DNA of 46,286 nt, taken from NCBI GenBank assembly GCA_910584865.1, contig CAJUCE010000010.1, positions 94,355-140,640 of the forward strand, read 5' to 3'. How positions within the stretch are numbered: position 1 is the first letter of the stretch; each line of letters starts with the position of its first letter. Positions 33,406-42,745 of the stretch are shown one piece after another. The position numbers and the translations under genes were made by a program. The notes under the pieces are model-generated. The model was not told the DNA's origin. It did no database searches and worked only from the letters and a program-made list of their open reading frames with translations. The DNA comes from an uncultured Acetatifactor sp. Lineage in GTDB: Bacteria; Bacillota; Clostridia; Lachnospirales; Lachnospiraceae.

Positions 33406-34656
33406 ATGGAATTCAGCAGAGAAAAGATAAAACAAATCAGGCATTTAATGCTATTGGCCGCTGTTTTGGTATTGGCTCTTATTTATAGTGAAAAGGTTTT
33501 TGTGGGAGCCGGATTTTTGTTTGGGATTTTGACTCCGTTTGTCATGGGCGGCGTCATTGCCTTCGTTCTGAATATTCCCATGCGGGTCTTTGAGGAGAAG
33601 TTTCTTGGCCGCTGGAAGGGGAAGAGTGCCGTCAGATTGAAGCGTCCTGTGAGTATCATTCTGGCACTGATCAGTCTGGTGCTGATCATCACCATCGTCA
33701 TCGGAACAGTTGTGCCACAGGTGGCTTCCACGGCTTCGGAAGTCGGGAAGAAGATTCCGGGATTTCTGGATCAGGTGGTGGCGGAGCTGGAGCAGCTTAC
33801 CCTGAAATATCCTCAGTTCAAGGAGCAGGTGGATAATCTGGAGCAGCTGGAGATGAACTGGGATACGATTTTGAACAACATCTTTGATTTTTTAAAGAAC
33901 GGGGCCGGAGATGTATTGAATTCTACATTCAATGTGGCCAGCGGCATTATATCCGGGATCGTGAATGCCGTCATTTCCTTTATTTTTGCGCTTTATATCC
34001 TGTCCCAGAAAGAGATACTTTCGGATCAGGGCTGCAGGATTCTCACTGCCTATCTTCCAGAGGCTGTGGGAAGCAGGATCCTGGAGATCTGCCGCCTGTT
34101 GTATCGGAATTTTAGCAGTTTTATCACAGGGCAATGTCTGGAAGCCGTTATATTGGGGACCATGTTTGTAGTCGCAATGACTATTTTCAGGATGCCTTAT
34201 GCGTTGATGGTAGGAGTGCTGATAGCGTTTACTGCCCTGATTCCCATTGTAGGGGCATTTATCGGCTGTGCGGTAGGGACGTTTCTGATTCTTATTGACA
34301 ATCCGCTGCAGGCGTTGTGGTTCATTATCCTGTTCCTTATATTGCAGCAGATAGAGGGAAATCTGATCTATCCGAAGGTGGTGGGCAATTCCGTAGGTTT
34401 GCCGGCAATCTGGGTATTGATGGCAGTCAGCGTGGGCGGCAGCCTGTTCGGCGTGGCGGGAATGTTGTTTTTCATACCCCTGATGTCTTCCGGCTATGCG
34501 CTTCTGCGGGAGAGTGTAAACAACCGGAATAAAGGAAAGAATATACCGGTACGGAAACCGGAAATGGTGAAGATTTCAGAGTCGCCAAAGCCTTCGGAAA
34601 CAAAAAAAGTCCTTAAAAAAACGTCCGAAAGAGGCAGAACAGGCGGCCGGAAATAG
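33406..34656 (+). CDS. AI-2E-family transporter (416 aa)
   Basis: A membrane protein with the AI-2E/PerM layout: two N-terminal segments (HLMLLAAVLVLALIYS, FLFGILTPFVMGGVIAFVLNIP), a third near residue 80, and a helical soluble part. Then come a membrane block with IISGIVNAVISFIFALYIL and the family motif LIPIVGAFIGCAVG, ending in QQIEGNLIYPKVVG and SVGLPAIWVLMAV. The family includes exporters of autoinducer-2 and sodium/proton antiporters, so the substrate is not known. The last 45 residues are a Lys/Arg-rich cytoplasmic tail. ATG 33406 follows GGGAAAGAAAG. The GtrII-like gene begins 36 bases later. Confidence 0.9.
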   Translation: MEFSREKIKQIRHLMLLAAVLVLALIYSEKVFVGAGFLFGILTPFVMGGVIAFVLNIPMRVFEEKFLGRWKGKSAVRLKRPVSIILALISLVLIITIVIGTVVPQVASTASEVGKKIPGFLDQVVAELEQLTLKYPQFKEQVDNLEQLEMNWDTILNNIFDFLKNGAGDVLNSTFNVASGIISGIVNAVISFIFALYILSQKEILSDQGCRILTAYLPEAVGSRILEICRLLYRNFSSFITGQCLEAVILGTMFVVAMTIFRMPYALMVGVLIAFTALIPIVGAFIGCAVGTFLILIDNPLQALWFIILFLILQQIEGNLIYPKVVGNSVGLPAIWVLMAVSVGGSLFGVAGMLFFIPLMSSGYALLRESVNNRNKGKNIPVRKPEMVKISESPKPSETKKVLKKTSERGRTGGRK

Positions 34657-34692
34657 GACAAAACCCGGAAAAATATAAGAGGAGAGAAGAAG

Positions 34693-36336
34693 GTGCAGCG
34701 GTTAAAAGAGGATGTAAGTTATTTTCTACATCAGAAGATATTTGTGATTTTGCTGGCGTTGACAGCCATGGGATGTTATGGCTTTGCCATTACGCATGAG
34801 AGCATCGGGATAGACGATACTCTGGTTGACGTATATTTGAATGACGGAATAGAAGTCCTGATGGGGCGCTGGACAATCTATCTGATCAATAAATTCTTTT
34901 ACCTGGGGGAATTTATGCCGAATATAACGGAGCTTGGAGGAGTATTGCTTTTGTTATCGGCAGTGGTATTGTACTGTGTACTGCTCAGGCGTATCTTTGG
35001 GGAGCGGATCGGAATCGGAGGCTATACTGCATTTGCATGTGTTTTTATATCTCAGCCGTTTTTAGGCGGTCTGTATCTTTATTATTACCACAGTGGTATG
35101 GATGTGGGATATCTGGCGCTGGCAGCTGCATTGCTCTGTCTTTTGGAAAGTTTTGAACAGAAGGGGAAGAAATTCGGCAGATGTCTGATTGGCAGTATGC
35201 TGTGGCTCTGGATTGCGGTGGGCTGTTATGAATCCTTTGTCATTTTCTATATTGTGGGACTTATCGTGATCTTATTTTTCCGGGGGATGACGGACCAGGA
35301 CAAGCTTACGTTGCAGCTGATGTTCCGAAAGCTTGCCTGGTGCGCCTGCCTGATTGTGGGATGTATGATTTTACGTGCGGCGATACAGAAAATATTGATT
35401 GCCGTTTTTTCCATACATTCAGAATATATTGCGTATTCCAGAGAACTCACCGACAGCGTTCTCTATTTTACAGAGGCAGGCGGACTTCAGAATGCCTTCA
35501 TGCTGATTAAAAAATACTGGCTGCAGTATTTTGTCAATGCAGTGGTTTATTTCCCCGTTTTGGTGTATGTGCTGTCAGTGGCTGTGTTTGCCGTCGCTGC
35601 CGTATTCTTGAGCATAAAAAAGAAGACGGGATCTTACTTGCTGCTGTTTCTGGGGATGGTAGTGGTGCCGTCTCTTCTGTCGCTGGTACAGCTGATGCCA
35701 CCATTGTACAGAACGAGTCAGTTTCTTCCCTTTTTCATTGCATGCGCGGTATTGTTGTTTTATCTGTTCTGCCGCGGTATACCCTGGAAAAACTATGGCA
35801 GCATTGCATTCTGCTTTGTCACAGCTGTATTGGTCTGGAATCATGCATATGAAATGAATCGTATCTTTTATATGGATTATAACAGATATCAATATGAGAA
35901 AGAGGTTCTGACAGATATTGCCAAGGAAGTGATTCGGGAATACGGGCAGGGGGCGAGGGTGATTTTTACCGGAAATTATCAGTCGCCCTATGAGCTGGCA
36001 GATTATTATTATGTGGGATATTCCTCGAAAGAATTCAGACGGATTGCCATGCTGACAGACTGGCTGGATCCGCATTTGAAGGAGAAATCCTATACGCCCT
36101 ATGGCTATACTTTCGGATTCGATATGTATCATTCCATGATCGAGTGGGGGATGTATGCTTTTGTCGCTCCCGGCAGGGAACTGGTGAATTTTCTGAATAT
36201 GCACGGATATAGCCTGCAGACGGTAACCGATGAAGCGTTGCTGAAAAAAGCCAACGACTTTGCACAGGCATTGCCCAAATGGCCGGCGGAAGGCTCTATA
36301 GCGGAAATGGACGGATACGTGATTGTTCATTTTTGA
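34693..36336 (+). CDS. Second GtrII-like membrane glucosyltransferase-domain protein (547 aa)
   Basis: A multi-segment membrane protein and distant paralogue of the one at 4545-6125. After the first membrane segment it has ITHESIGIDDTLVD and LMGRWTIYLINK, the acidic and GR-containing pattern of GtrII-type transferases. About ten membrane segments follow, then a soluble C-terminal domain of about 130 residues ending AEMDGYVIVHF. The start is GTG 34693 with AAGAGGAG 8 bases upstream. It lies 36 bases after the AI-2E-type gene, probably in the same transcript, and is closed by the terminator at 36420-36458. Sugar and acceptor are unknown. Confidence 0.75.
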   Translation: MQRLKEDVSYFLHQKIFVILLALTAMGCYGFAITHESIGIDDTLVDVYLNDGIEVLMGRWTIYLINKFFYLGEFMPNITELGGVLLLLSAVVLYCVLLRRIFGERIGIGGYTAFACVFISQPFLGGLYLYYYHSGMDVGYLALAAALLCLLESFEQKGKKFGRCLIGSMLWLWIAVGCYESFVIFYIVGLIVILFFRGMTDQDKLTLQLMFRKLAWCACLIVGCMILRAAIQKILIAVFSIHSEYIAYSRELTDSVLYFTEAGGLQNAFMLIKKYWLQYFVNAVVYFPVLVYVLSVAVFAVAAVFLSIKKKTGSYLLLFLGMVVVPSLLSLVQLMPPLYRTSQFLPFFIACAVLLFYLFCRGIPWKNYGSIAFCFVTAVLVWNHAYEMNRIFYMDYNRYQYEKEVLTDIAKEVIREYGQGARVIFTGNYQSPYELADYYYVGYSSKEFRRIAMLTDWLDPHLKEKSYTPYGYTFGFDMYHSMIEWGMYAFVAPGRELVNFLNMHGYSLQTVTDEALLKKANDFAQALPKWPAEGSIAEMDGYVIVHF

Positions 36337-36419
36337 CAGGTTGTTTTTCCTGCAGCGGTGTATACCGGAGAAGTTCCGGTGGAGGCAGGGATAAGTTCAT
36401 ATAGCCCAAAAGGAAAGAG

Positions 36420-36461
36420 AATGCCCGTTATCAGGAATCAAAACCGATAACGGGCATTTTA
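36420..36461 (+). terminator. Terminator with a perfect 13-bp stem
   Basis: AATGCCCGTTATC (36420-36432) pairs with GATAACGGGCATT (36446-36458), followed by a short T run. It separates the GtrII-like gene from the Bce-type module. Confidence 0.85.
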
Positions 36462-36572
36462 CCTTTCATGTGCTGTAAGTATTTTTTTCATGAGGTATAT
36501 GGTAAAATGACCTTATTCAAGGCGGAAGCGGCCGGATGTAGAAAAGAGAAAAGAAGATCAGGAGGTAATCAT

Positions 36573-37346
36573 ATGGAAGCCGTTCTTACGATCGATTCCC
36601 TGAAAAAATATTACGGGAAATCCGCAAATCAGACAAAAGCCCTGGACGGAATCACCTTCCAGGTCATGCCGGGAGAGTTCCTGGGCATTATGGGAAGCAG
36701 CGGATCCGGAAAATCCACGCTGTTAAACTGCATCGCAACAGTAAGCCGTCCGGACGAGGGGGATATCTTTCTGAAGGGGGTCCGGGTACAATCCCTGAAG
36801 GGCCGCCGGCTGGCAGAATACAGGGGAAGGCAGATCGGATATCTGTTTCAGAATTTTGAACTGCTGGACAATCTCACAGGCCAGGAAAATATCCTGCTGC
36901 CCTTATCCATCCATAATATTCCGGAGGAGACAGGCAGAAAATATCTGCAGCAGCTTGCGGATTATCTGGAGATTCGGGATGTGCTGAACAAATTCCCCGC
37001 CCAGATGTCCGGGGGGCAGAAACAGCGGGTGGCCGCGGCCAGGGCGTTGATCCTGGAACCCCGGATTGTGCTGGCGGATGAGCCCACAGGCGCACTGGAT
37101 TCCCGAAATGCCAGGGCCTTGATGGAGAAGCTGGCCGGGCTGAACCGGGATCGGGGAACCACCATACTGATGGTGACCCATAATTCCAATGCGGCCAGTT
37201 ATTGCGGACGGATATTATTTATCAGGGACGGGAAGATTCTTCATGAGCTGCGCAGAGAGGTGCCGGAAGAGTCCCGGCAGGATTTCTACAGGCGGATTCT
37301 CAAGGTGACCGCTCAGCTGGAAGGAGGCAGTGCAAATGTTTTATAA
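36573..37346 (+). CDS. BceA-type ABC transporter ATPase (257 aa)
   Basis: ATP-binding subunit of a peptide-antibiotic sensing and resistance transporter. Walker A is GSSGSGKST near residues 46-54, the Q-loop is in GYLFQNFELL, the signature is MSGGQKQR, Walker B is VLADEPTGALD and the H-loop is MVTHN. ALDGITFQVMPGEF and NLTGQENILLP match the BceA/SalX group. AGGAGG lies before ATG 36573, chosen over an in-frame start at 36468. The gene overlaps the permease gene by 11 bases. Confidence 0.93.
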   Translation: MEAVLTIDSLKKYYGKSANQTKALDGITFQVMPGEFLGIMGSSGSGKSTLLNCIATVSRPDEGDIFLKGVRVQSLKGRRLAEYRGRQIGYLFQNFELLDNLTGQENILLPLSIHNIPEETGRKYLQQLADYLEIRDVLNKFPAQMSGGQKQRVAAARALILEPRIVLADEPTGALDSRNARALMEKLAGLNRDRGTTILMVTHNSNAASYCGRILFIRDGKILHELRREVPEESRQDFYRRILKVTAQLEGGSANVL

Positions 37347-39387
37347 ATTAATTCTGCGCAACAGCGCTAGAAGCCGGAAGGAAAACGGCCTGTTTTTTTC
37401 CTCGCTTTTGATTTCCATTATCGCGTTTTATATTATACTGTCCCTGCCCAGGCAGGATGTGATGCTGTTTTTGAAAAGGATGGAAAGCCATGCCGTGGAC
37501 CGGCTGATGACAATGATTCCTGTGTTTTTCTGTGTGACCCTGTTTTTGCTCTTTTTCCTGATATATTATGCCGGAAAATATCAGATGGACAGACGCAGGC
37601 ATGAGTTCGGCGTGTACCTGATGATGGGAATGCGCAGAAGGAAGCTTTTTGCCATGCTTCTGGCAGAGGATCTGGGAGGAAGCCTTCTGGCACTGGTATT
37701 GGGGATCCCGGCGGCGGTATTGCTGGCGGAGCTGATCAGCCTGGTCACGGCCAGATTCGTGGGACTGGGCATCATCGGCCACCGCTTCACCTTTTCTCCG
37801 GAGGCGGTTCTGGGGACGGCGGTGGGATTTCTGCTGATCAAGCTGGGGGCATTTCTGGTTCTCAGCGGCAGGATCGCTGCCCAGGAGACCGGAAGCCTTC
37901 TGACGGATAAGCCCTCCGGGGCGAAGCGGCATCTGTCTGTGTGGGTTTACCGAGCGGCGATTGTTGGCGGCATAGTCATGCTTGGAATGGCTTACCGGAT
38001 GGCGATAATCGGTATTTCGTGGAAGAACGCAGGGACAATGGGGCAGACTGTTTTTCTGGGACTGGCAGGTACGGAGCTGTTCTTTTTCGGGATTCGGGCG
38101 CCTCTGGGATTTCTTGCAAAATACGTCGGAAAAGGGAAGAGACTTGGAGTCTTTCGGTTCCGTCAGATCCAGGAGCAGGTGATTTGCTGTTCCCACACAT
38201 TGGCGGTGAGCTCTCTGCTGATATTGGCAGCCATGTGCTGTTTTGGAGCAGGTGCTGGCATGGCGGGCTTTTACGGCAGCGATGAGCGGCATGTTCTGGA
38301 TTATACCTTCGGTGGGGACAGCCTGGCCGGGGAGTATGAGGAGCTGCTGGCAAAAAAGGGGTTGGACGGTTATTTTTCAGAGCTGTTTGAGATACGCGTA
38401 GGGCATATCCGCACATCGAAGGCCGGCGATCCGTTTCGGATGGAATCGGTCATGACCGCTTTGTCACAATTGGAGGATTCCCAGGAAAAGGAGCGTTTGC
38501 TGAATAACTTAAGCTACGCCACCAATCCTTATCTGATCGCCGTGAGCGGATACAATGAGCTCCTGGCTGCGGCAGGATATCCGGCTCTGGCGCTGGGGGA
38601 GGGGGAGGCAGGGATCTATATGGACAGAGAATCTACATCTTTTACGTACAGAGATTTACTGAATGGAATCCTGGAACAGAGACCGGAGGTCATGCTGGAT
38701 GATAAGGGCCTGTATCTGACCGGGGAGGTACAGTCGGTGAATCTGGTCACGGATCGTTCCATCTCGCTCTCTTTTGCGCTGATTGTGCCGGATAAGGTTT
38801 TTGACAAATATACCGGAGGGGATTACAGTATTTATCTCAACGGGATTTTGGACAGGAAGCTTTTTGAAGACAGCAGTCTAATGGGTGCTATAACGCAGAT
38901 GAACGAAAAGCTGGATCAGGCCGGGCTGGACTATGAGAGCTATTTGCAGAATATGGGACGTCAGTTGTTCTTTCTGGTGGCGGGCAGTTACATCACCATT
39001 TATCTGGCCATCATCTTCCTGCTCATTGCCAATACGGTTATCGGCGTCCAGTTCCTTATGGGACAGAGAAAATCGCGGGGGAGGTATCAGACGCTGATCC
39101 GCCTGGGCGCTACGCACCGGATGCTGTGCCGGTGTGCGGGAAGACAGATCGTCTGGTATTTCGGTATTCCGGTTTTGGCCGCCGTATGCAGCAGCATTTT
39201 CGGGGTCAGATCACTGTTCACCGGTCTGCTGCCTACGATTGTGCAGGGGAGCATTCCGGAGCTGATGGGGATCTCCGCCGCTATGATTTTGGTTTTATTT
39301 GTGATAGAATTGATTTATATGGCGGCAGTGGGACGGTCAAGCAGCCGGTACCTGCTGACGTTGATGGTGCCGGAACGTACGGAATGA
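37336..39387 (+). CDS. BceB-type FtsX-domain permease (683 aa)
   Basis: Membrane subunit paired with the ATPase just upstream. It has the Bce layout of ten membrane segments: four in the first block, further ones up to about residue 310, a large extracellular domain of about 210 residues (about 320-535), then three C-terminal segments with FtsX-type sequence. MDRRRHEFGVYLMMGMRRRKLFAMLLAEDL is the coupling region, split here by none of the usual gaps. The extracellular domain is thought to bind the peptide or lipid target. GGAGG lies 8 bases before ATG 37336. Together with BceRS it makes a flux-sensing module. Confidence 0.92.
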   Translation: MFYKLILRNSARSRKENGLFFSSLLISIIAFYIILSLPRQDVMLFLKRMESHAVDRLMTMIPVFFCVTLFLLFFLIYYAGKYQMDRRRHEFGVYLMMGMRRRKLFAMLLAEDLGGSLLALVLGIPAAVLLAELISLVTARFVGLGIIGHRFTFSPEAVLGTAVGFLLIKLGAFLVLSGRIAAQETGSLLTDKPSGAKRHLSVWVYRAAIVGGIVMLGMAYRMAIIGISWKNAGTMGQTVFLGLAGTELFFFGIRAPLGFLAKYVGKGKRLGVFRFRQIQEQVICCSHTLAVSSLLILAAMCCFGAGAGMAGFYGSDERHVLDYTFGGDSLAGEYEELLAKKGLDGYFSELFEIRVGHIRTSKAGDPFRMESVMTALSQLEDSQEKERLLNNLSYATNPYLIAVSGYNELLAAAGYPALALGEGEAGIYMDRESTSFTYRDLLNGILEQRPEVMLDDKGLYLTGEVQSVNLVTDRSISLSFALIVPDKVFDKYTGGDYSIYLNGILDRKLFEDSSLMGAITQMNEKLDQAGLDYESYLQNMGRQLFFLVAGSYITIYLAIIFLLIANTVIGVQFLMGQRKSRGRYQTLIRLGATHRMLCRCAGRQIVWYFGIPVLAAVCSSIFGVRSLFTGLLPTIVQGSIPELMGISAAMILVLFVIELIYMAAVGRSSSRYLLTLMVPERTE

Positions 39388-39428
39388 AGATTTTCTAACT
39401 CCGCAAGGTACGCGGACTAAGAAAATCT
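39388..39428. promoter_or_regulatory. Hairpin between the transporter and two-component genes
   Basis: AGATTTTCT (39388-39396) pairs with AGAAAATCT (39420-39428), and TCCGC (39400-39404) with GCGGA (39412-39416). No T run follows. It may set the ratio of transporter to regulator messages. Confidence 0.5.
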
Positions 39429-39510
39429 AAGTCATTTCGGAATGAAGATGGAGTGCCTTGGATTTAAGAATAGATGTGGGTGCAAACGGGAGAAGCCGGG
39501 AGGTCACGAC

Positions 39511-40197
39511 ATGAAACGGATTGCCATTGTGGAGGATGAGAGACTGATGCGGGAGGAGCTTTCCGAGATGCTTGGGAAGGCCGGGTATCAGGTGTGGGAG
39601 ATACGGGAATTTGCGGATGTAGAAGCGCAGCTGCTGAGACTTTCACCGGATCTGGTGCTTCTGGATTTGAACCTGCCGGGGGAAAGCGGTTTCGCGATCT
39701 GCAGGCATCTCAAGCAAAATGCAGGCTTGCCGGTGCTGGTTCTGACCTCCCGGGATCAGCTGCGGGACGAGCTTCAGGCCCTGGAGCTGGGAGCGGATGA
39801 ATATCTGACCAAACCATGCAGGAAAGAACGGCTGCTGGCGCGGATTGCAAATGTGCTGAAGCGCTACGAGGGCAGAGGGAATCTGCTGGAGGGGCCGGGG
39901 TTTCTGCTGGATCGTCACACCTATACAATGTATATCAATAATCGTTCCGTTATTCTGCCCCAGAATCAGGGAAAACTTCTGGAAACATTTCTGATCCGGG
40001 GAGACGGGACTGTTACACGGGAGGAACTGTGCATGGCGCTCTGGGGCACCACGGAATTCATCGACGAGAATGCCCTCCAGGTGAATCTCACCAGACTGAA
40101 AAAGACTATGGCAGGACTGGGAATGCGTCAGCGACTTCTTCCTGTGCGTGGGATCGGGTATCGGCTGGTGACAAAGGAAGGGGAGGGTGAAGGGTGA
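39511..40197 (+). CDS. BceR-type OmpR-family response regulator (228 aa)
   Basis: A receiver domain (acidic pair in VEDERLM, phosphate acceptor D52 in LLDLNLPGE, Thr in VLTSRD, Lys in LTKPC) is followed by a winged-helix OmpR/PhoB DNA-binding domain (about 130-222, with VTREELCMALWG and RGIGYRLV). It answers the kinase encoded 1 base downstream and probably switches on the BceAB-type genes just upstream. GGGAGG lies before ATG 39511; an in-frame start at 39442 has no good ribosome binding site. Confidence 0.93.
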   Translation: MKRIAIVEDERLMREELSEMLGKAGYQVWEIREFADVEAQLLRLSPDLVLLDLNLPGESGFAICRHLKQNAGLPVLVLTSRDQLRDELQALELGADEYLTKPCRKERLLARIANVLKRYEGRGNLLEGPGFLLDRHTYTMYINNRSVILPQNQGKLLETFLIRGDGTVTREELCMALWGTTEFIDENALQVNLTRLKKTMAGLGMRQRLLPVRGIGYRLVTKEGEGEG

Positions 40198-40198
40198 G

Positions 40199-41299
40199 AT
40201 GAAATTGAGAGGCAGGGGAGCTGATTTGGACTGCGCGGATTCCGCGGGTAAGTTACAGGACTTTCGCAGCAGAATGGTAGAGCCCGGGAAGCGGCCTTGG
40301 CGCCGGTTATTGCAATATGTGCCGTGGCTGCTTCTGCTCCTTGGAGTAGACGTTTTCGCGTGCCTTTTATTATGGATTGCCGATGCGGCGGCGTTTGGGG
40401 CCATGTCGGCGGCCATTTTTCTTTCTACTGTTTTCCTCTTTGCAGCGGTGGGCTGGACGCTTCTTTTTCGGGAACAGGAACGAGAGAGGACATTTTATGC
40501 ATTTCTGGAGATCCCGGACGAATATCATGAAGAATTGCTCCGGAAAGCGGTGGGGGAGGCCGGAGGAGATGCCGTTTCGTTTCTGGGAAACGTACTGCGG
40601 GAGAAGGAGGGCAGGTGCGCCGGGTTGCAGACACAGCTGACGGAGTATGAGGAATACGTGGAAAGCTGGGCGCATGAGACGAAGATGCCGCTGTCGCTTC
40701 TGGCGCTGCTCTTAGATAACCGGAGAGAGGAACTGCCGGAGGGAGTATGCTTCAAGCTGGATTATATCGAAAACAGGATGGGGGAATTTATTGATCAGAT
40801 GCTTTTTTATGCCAGAGTCAAAGGGAAGCGGAAGGATTATCTCTTCGAACGGATCGGGGTGAGCGACTGTATCGAAGAGGTTCTGGAGGAGTACCGTCCG
40901 TTGCTGGAGGAGAAGGGCTTCACAACCGTTCTTCCTCGGGGAGGAGCGGTGTATACGGACAGAAGGGGATTTCGCTTTCTGTTGCAGCAGTTGGTCAGCA
41001 ACGCTGTGAAGTACAGCGGACAGGAGCCGAGACTGTGCTTTTCTTTCACGGAGGGGGAGAAGAGCTCCATACTATGCGTCCGGGATAACGGGACGGGCGT
41101 GCGCAGTTGCGATCTGCCGTATATTTTTGAAAAAGGCTTTACCGGACACTCGGGGGAGGGCAGGAAGGAGGCCACCGGAATGGGACTCTACCTGGCCGGA
41201 GAGATTGCCGGGGATCTGGGGCTGATAATGGAAGCGGATTCCCGGTTGGGAGAAGGCTTTGAGATGCGTATTGTGTTCCCGGCGGTGGAGATGGGATGA
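40199..41299 (+). CDS. BceS-type intramembrane-sensing histidine kinase (366 aa)
   Basis: Two closely spaced membrane segments (about residues 40-60 and 65-85) with almost no outer loop, typical of kinases that do not sense directly but read the state of the BceAB transporter. H159 in SWAHETKMPL is the phosphorylated histidine. The ATP-binding domain has an N-box (QQLVSNAVKYS), VRDNGTGV and TGMGLYLAGEI. ATG 40199 or GTG 40187 could be the start. Orientation and order (AB then RS) are conserved in Lachnospiraceae modules as I recall. Confidence 0.92.
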   Translation: MKLRGRGADLDCADSAGKLQDFRSRMVEPGKRPWRRLLQYVPWLLLLLGVDVFACLLLWIADAAAFGAMSAAIFLSTVFLFAAVGWTLLFREQERERTFYAFLEIPDEYHEELLRKAVGEAGGDAVSFLGNVLREKEGRCAGLQTQLTEYEEYVESWAHETKMPLSLLALLLDNRREELPEGVCFKLDYIENRMGEFIDQMLFYARVKGKRKDYLFERIGVSDCIEEVLEEYRPLLEEKGFTTVLPRGGAVYTDRRGFRFLLQQLVSNAVKYSGQEPRLCFSFTEGEKSSILCVRDNGTGVRSCDLPYIFEKGFTGHSGEGRKEATGMGLYLAGEIAGDLGLIMEADSRLGEGFEMRIVFPAVEMG

Positions 41300-41331
41300 G
41301 ATTGCTTTCATACAAAAGAGCGGAAAAATGG

Positions 41332-41386
41332 TTTACAGCGTATTGTTCTTATGTTAAACTGAGAAAGGAGAAACCGATAACATAAG
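41332..41386. promoter_or_regulatory. Promoter with a 9-bp inverted repeat over the start region
   Basis: TTTACA (41332-41337), 17 bases, TAAACT (41355-41360). CTTATGTTA (41348-41356) and TAACATAAG (41378-41386) form an inverted repeat that overlaps the -10 and spans the expected transcription start. It could be a repressor site or an RNA hairpin in the leader. Confidence 0.55.
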
Positions 41387-41409
41387 AGAAGGTTGAAGGA
41401 GGTAGGAGA

Positions 41410-42177
41410 ATGGGAAACGATGCAGGTGCTTCCGGCGGGAAAGGCAGGGTGCGAAACCAGAAGCCTGTGAATCTGGAGTGGGGAAGATATTATTCTCCCA
41501 TGCGGACAGCGGACGGGGAGTACGAGAAGAGAGTCGGGTGTATGAGCTGGGAGGCTGACGACGGTCACCAGGGCCGGTTTGAGATCGAACTTTATCGGGT
41601 CAATACGAGCGATATAGAAGCCGGCGGGGACGGTGAGCCGGAGGAGAAGGGCGAACTGGTGATTGCAATGAGTTGTGGCGGCAAACTGCAGTTTACCCGT
41701 TTTAGTTTGACACTGATCTCTATTCATATGAAAGAGAAAATACTGGAGACAGGCTGGTATTATTTCACCGTCACAGCTTTGGGGGACGGAGTAAATTATG
41801 AGGACAGTGAGACGGCCCGTTCCTTAAACTGGCTGTATATCCGGCCCAAGGAAAGGCTGCCTGAGGTATTCGGCGCAGTCTGGCAGTGGCCTTCCGTGCG
41901 GATTACAAATCAGGTCTGCAGTCCCTATCTGCGTTCCTATGCCGTGAAAGTTTATTATGCGTCTTTGCATTCGGATACGCCGCAGCTGGTTTTTGCTGAT
42001 GAAAATCTGACGGCAGATCGGACAGGCGTCATTGTATGCCGGACTCTGGAGGAAATGTCCAAAAGAAAGGGCCCCGGCAAGTACTATTTTAAGGTCTGTG
42101 CCATAAGCAGTGATATCAGCCGTTGCGAGAACGGAAAGTGGACGGAATTGAGCGGAGCCTATGTGAAGCCGGAATAA
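41410..42177 (+). CDS. Two-repeat beta-sandwich-like protein of unknown function (255 aa)
   Basis: I do not recognise a named family. The protein contains two related beta-rich halves. The first runs from about 20 to 145 and ends with GWYYFTVTALGDGVNYEDSE; the second from about 155 to 252 ends with GKYYFKVCAISSDISRCENGKWTELS. The endings resemble Ig/fibronectin-III-like repeats of clostridial surface proteins. No signal peptide, membrane segment or anchoring motif is visible, so it looks cytoplasmic. GAAGGAGG precedes ATG 41410. It has its own promoter with an inverted repeat. An extracellular ancestor that lost export is one possibility. Confidence 0.7.
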   Translation: MGNDAGASGGKGRVRNQKPVNLEWGRYYSPMRTADGEYEKRVGCMSWEADDGHQGRFEIELYRVNTSDIEAGGDGEPEEKGELVIAMSCGGKLQFTRFSLTLISIHMKEKILETGWYYFTVTALGDGVNYEDSETARSLNWLYIRPKERLPEVFGAVWQWPSVRITNQVCSPYLRSYAVKVYYASLHSDTPQLVFADENLTADRTGVIVCRTLEEMSKRKGPGKYYFKVCAISSDISRCENGKWTELSGAYVKPE

Positions 42178-42253
42178 AAACGAGCCCCAAATAGAAAGAA
42201 CACGATAAAAGCGGCAGTTTCCGGAGTACAAAAGTATTGGAGAAAGACTTGGG

Positions 42254-42730
42254 ATGAGTATCAGAAGAAGGATAATCGATTATTCAAGAGGCGACAATCT
42301 GCATCATTTCTGGAAGCTGTACAGAATGCAAAAAAAGGCGAAGCACGGATGGTTCAGGGATATTTTAACCTTTCTGATGAGCAGAAGCGCCCATCGACAC
42401 GGAGGATACATAGGGCCTGACACTGTGTTTGGCGGGATTCCGGAGCTCCCCCACGGCCTGCACGGGATATTTATCTCCCGGTTTGCGCAGGTAGGGGAGG
42501 GCTGCCGGATTTATCAGAATGTGACCATCGGCGAGGTGAACCGGAAAGCGCCGGTTGTAGGAAACCATTGTCTCATTGGAGCAGGGGCCATTCTCCTGGG
42601 GGATATCAAAATCGGCGATCATGTGAAAATCGGAGCCGGTGCGGTGGTGAACGGGGATGTTCCTGACTATGCCACTGTGGTCTCTCAGCCTTCGCGCATC
42701 CTTGAAAAGGATAAAGCGGAAGCGAATTAA
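42254..42730 (+). CDS. Short serine-acetyltransferase-like hexapeptide-repeat protein (158 aa)
   Basis: A left-handed beta-helix acetyltransferase. FAQVGEGCRIYQNVTIGE, NHCLIGAGAILLGDIKIGDHVKIGAGAVV and DYATVVSQPSRI are hexapeptide turns of the CysE type. It lacks most of the N-terminal helical domain of CysE and is much shorter, so it may acetylate a sugar or another amino-group acceptor rather than serine. The histidine expected in the active site is probably in the PHGLHGIFI segment. GGAGAAAG precedes ATG 42254. No cysteine synthase gene is nearby. Confidence 0.8.
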   Translation: MSIRRRIIDYSRGDNLHHFWKLYRMQKKAKHGWFRDILTFLMSRSAHRHGGYIGPDTVFGGIPELPHGLHGIFISRFAQVGEGCRIYQNVTIGEVNRKAPVVGNHCLIGAGAILLGDIKIGDHVKIGAGAVVNGDVPDYATVVSQPSRILEKDKAEAN

Positions 42731-42745
42731 TTTATACTTTTTTAA

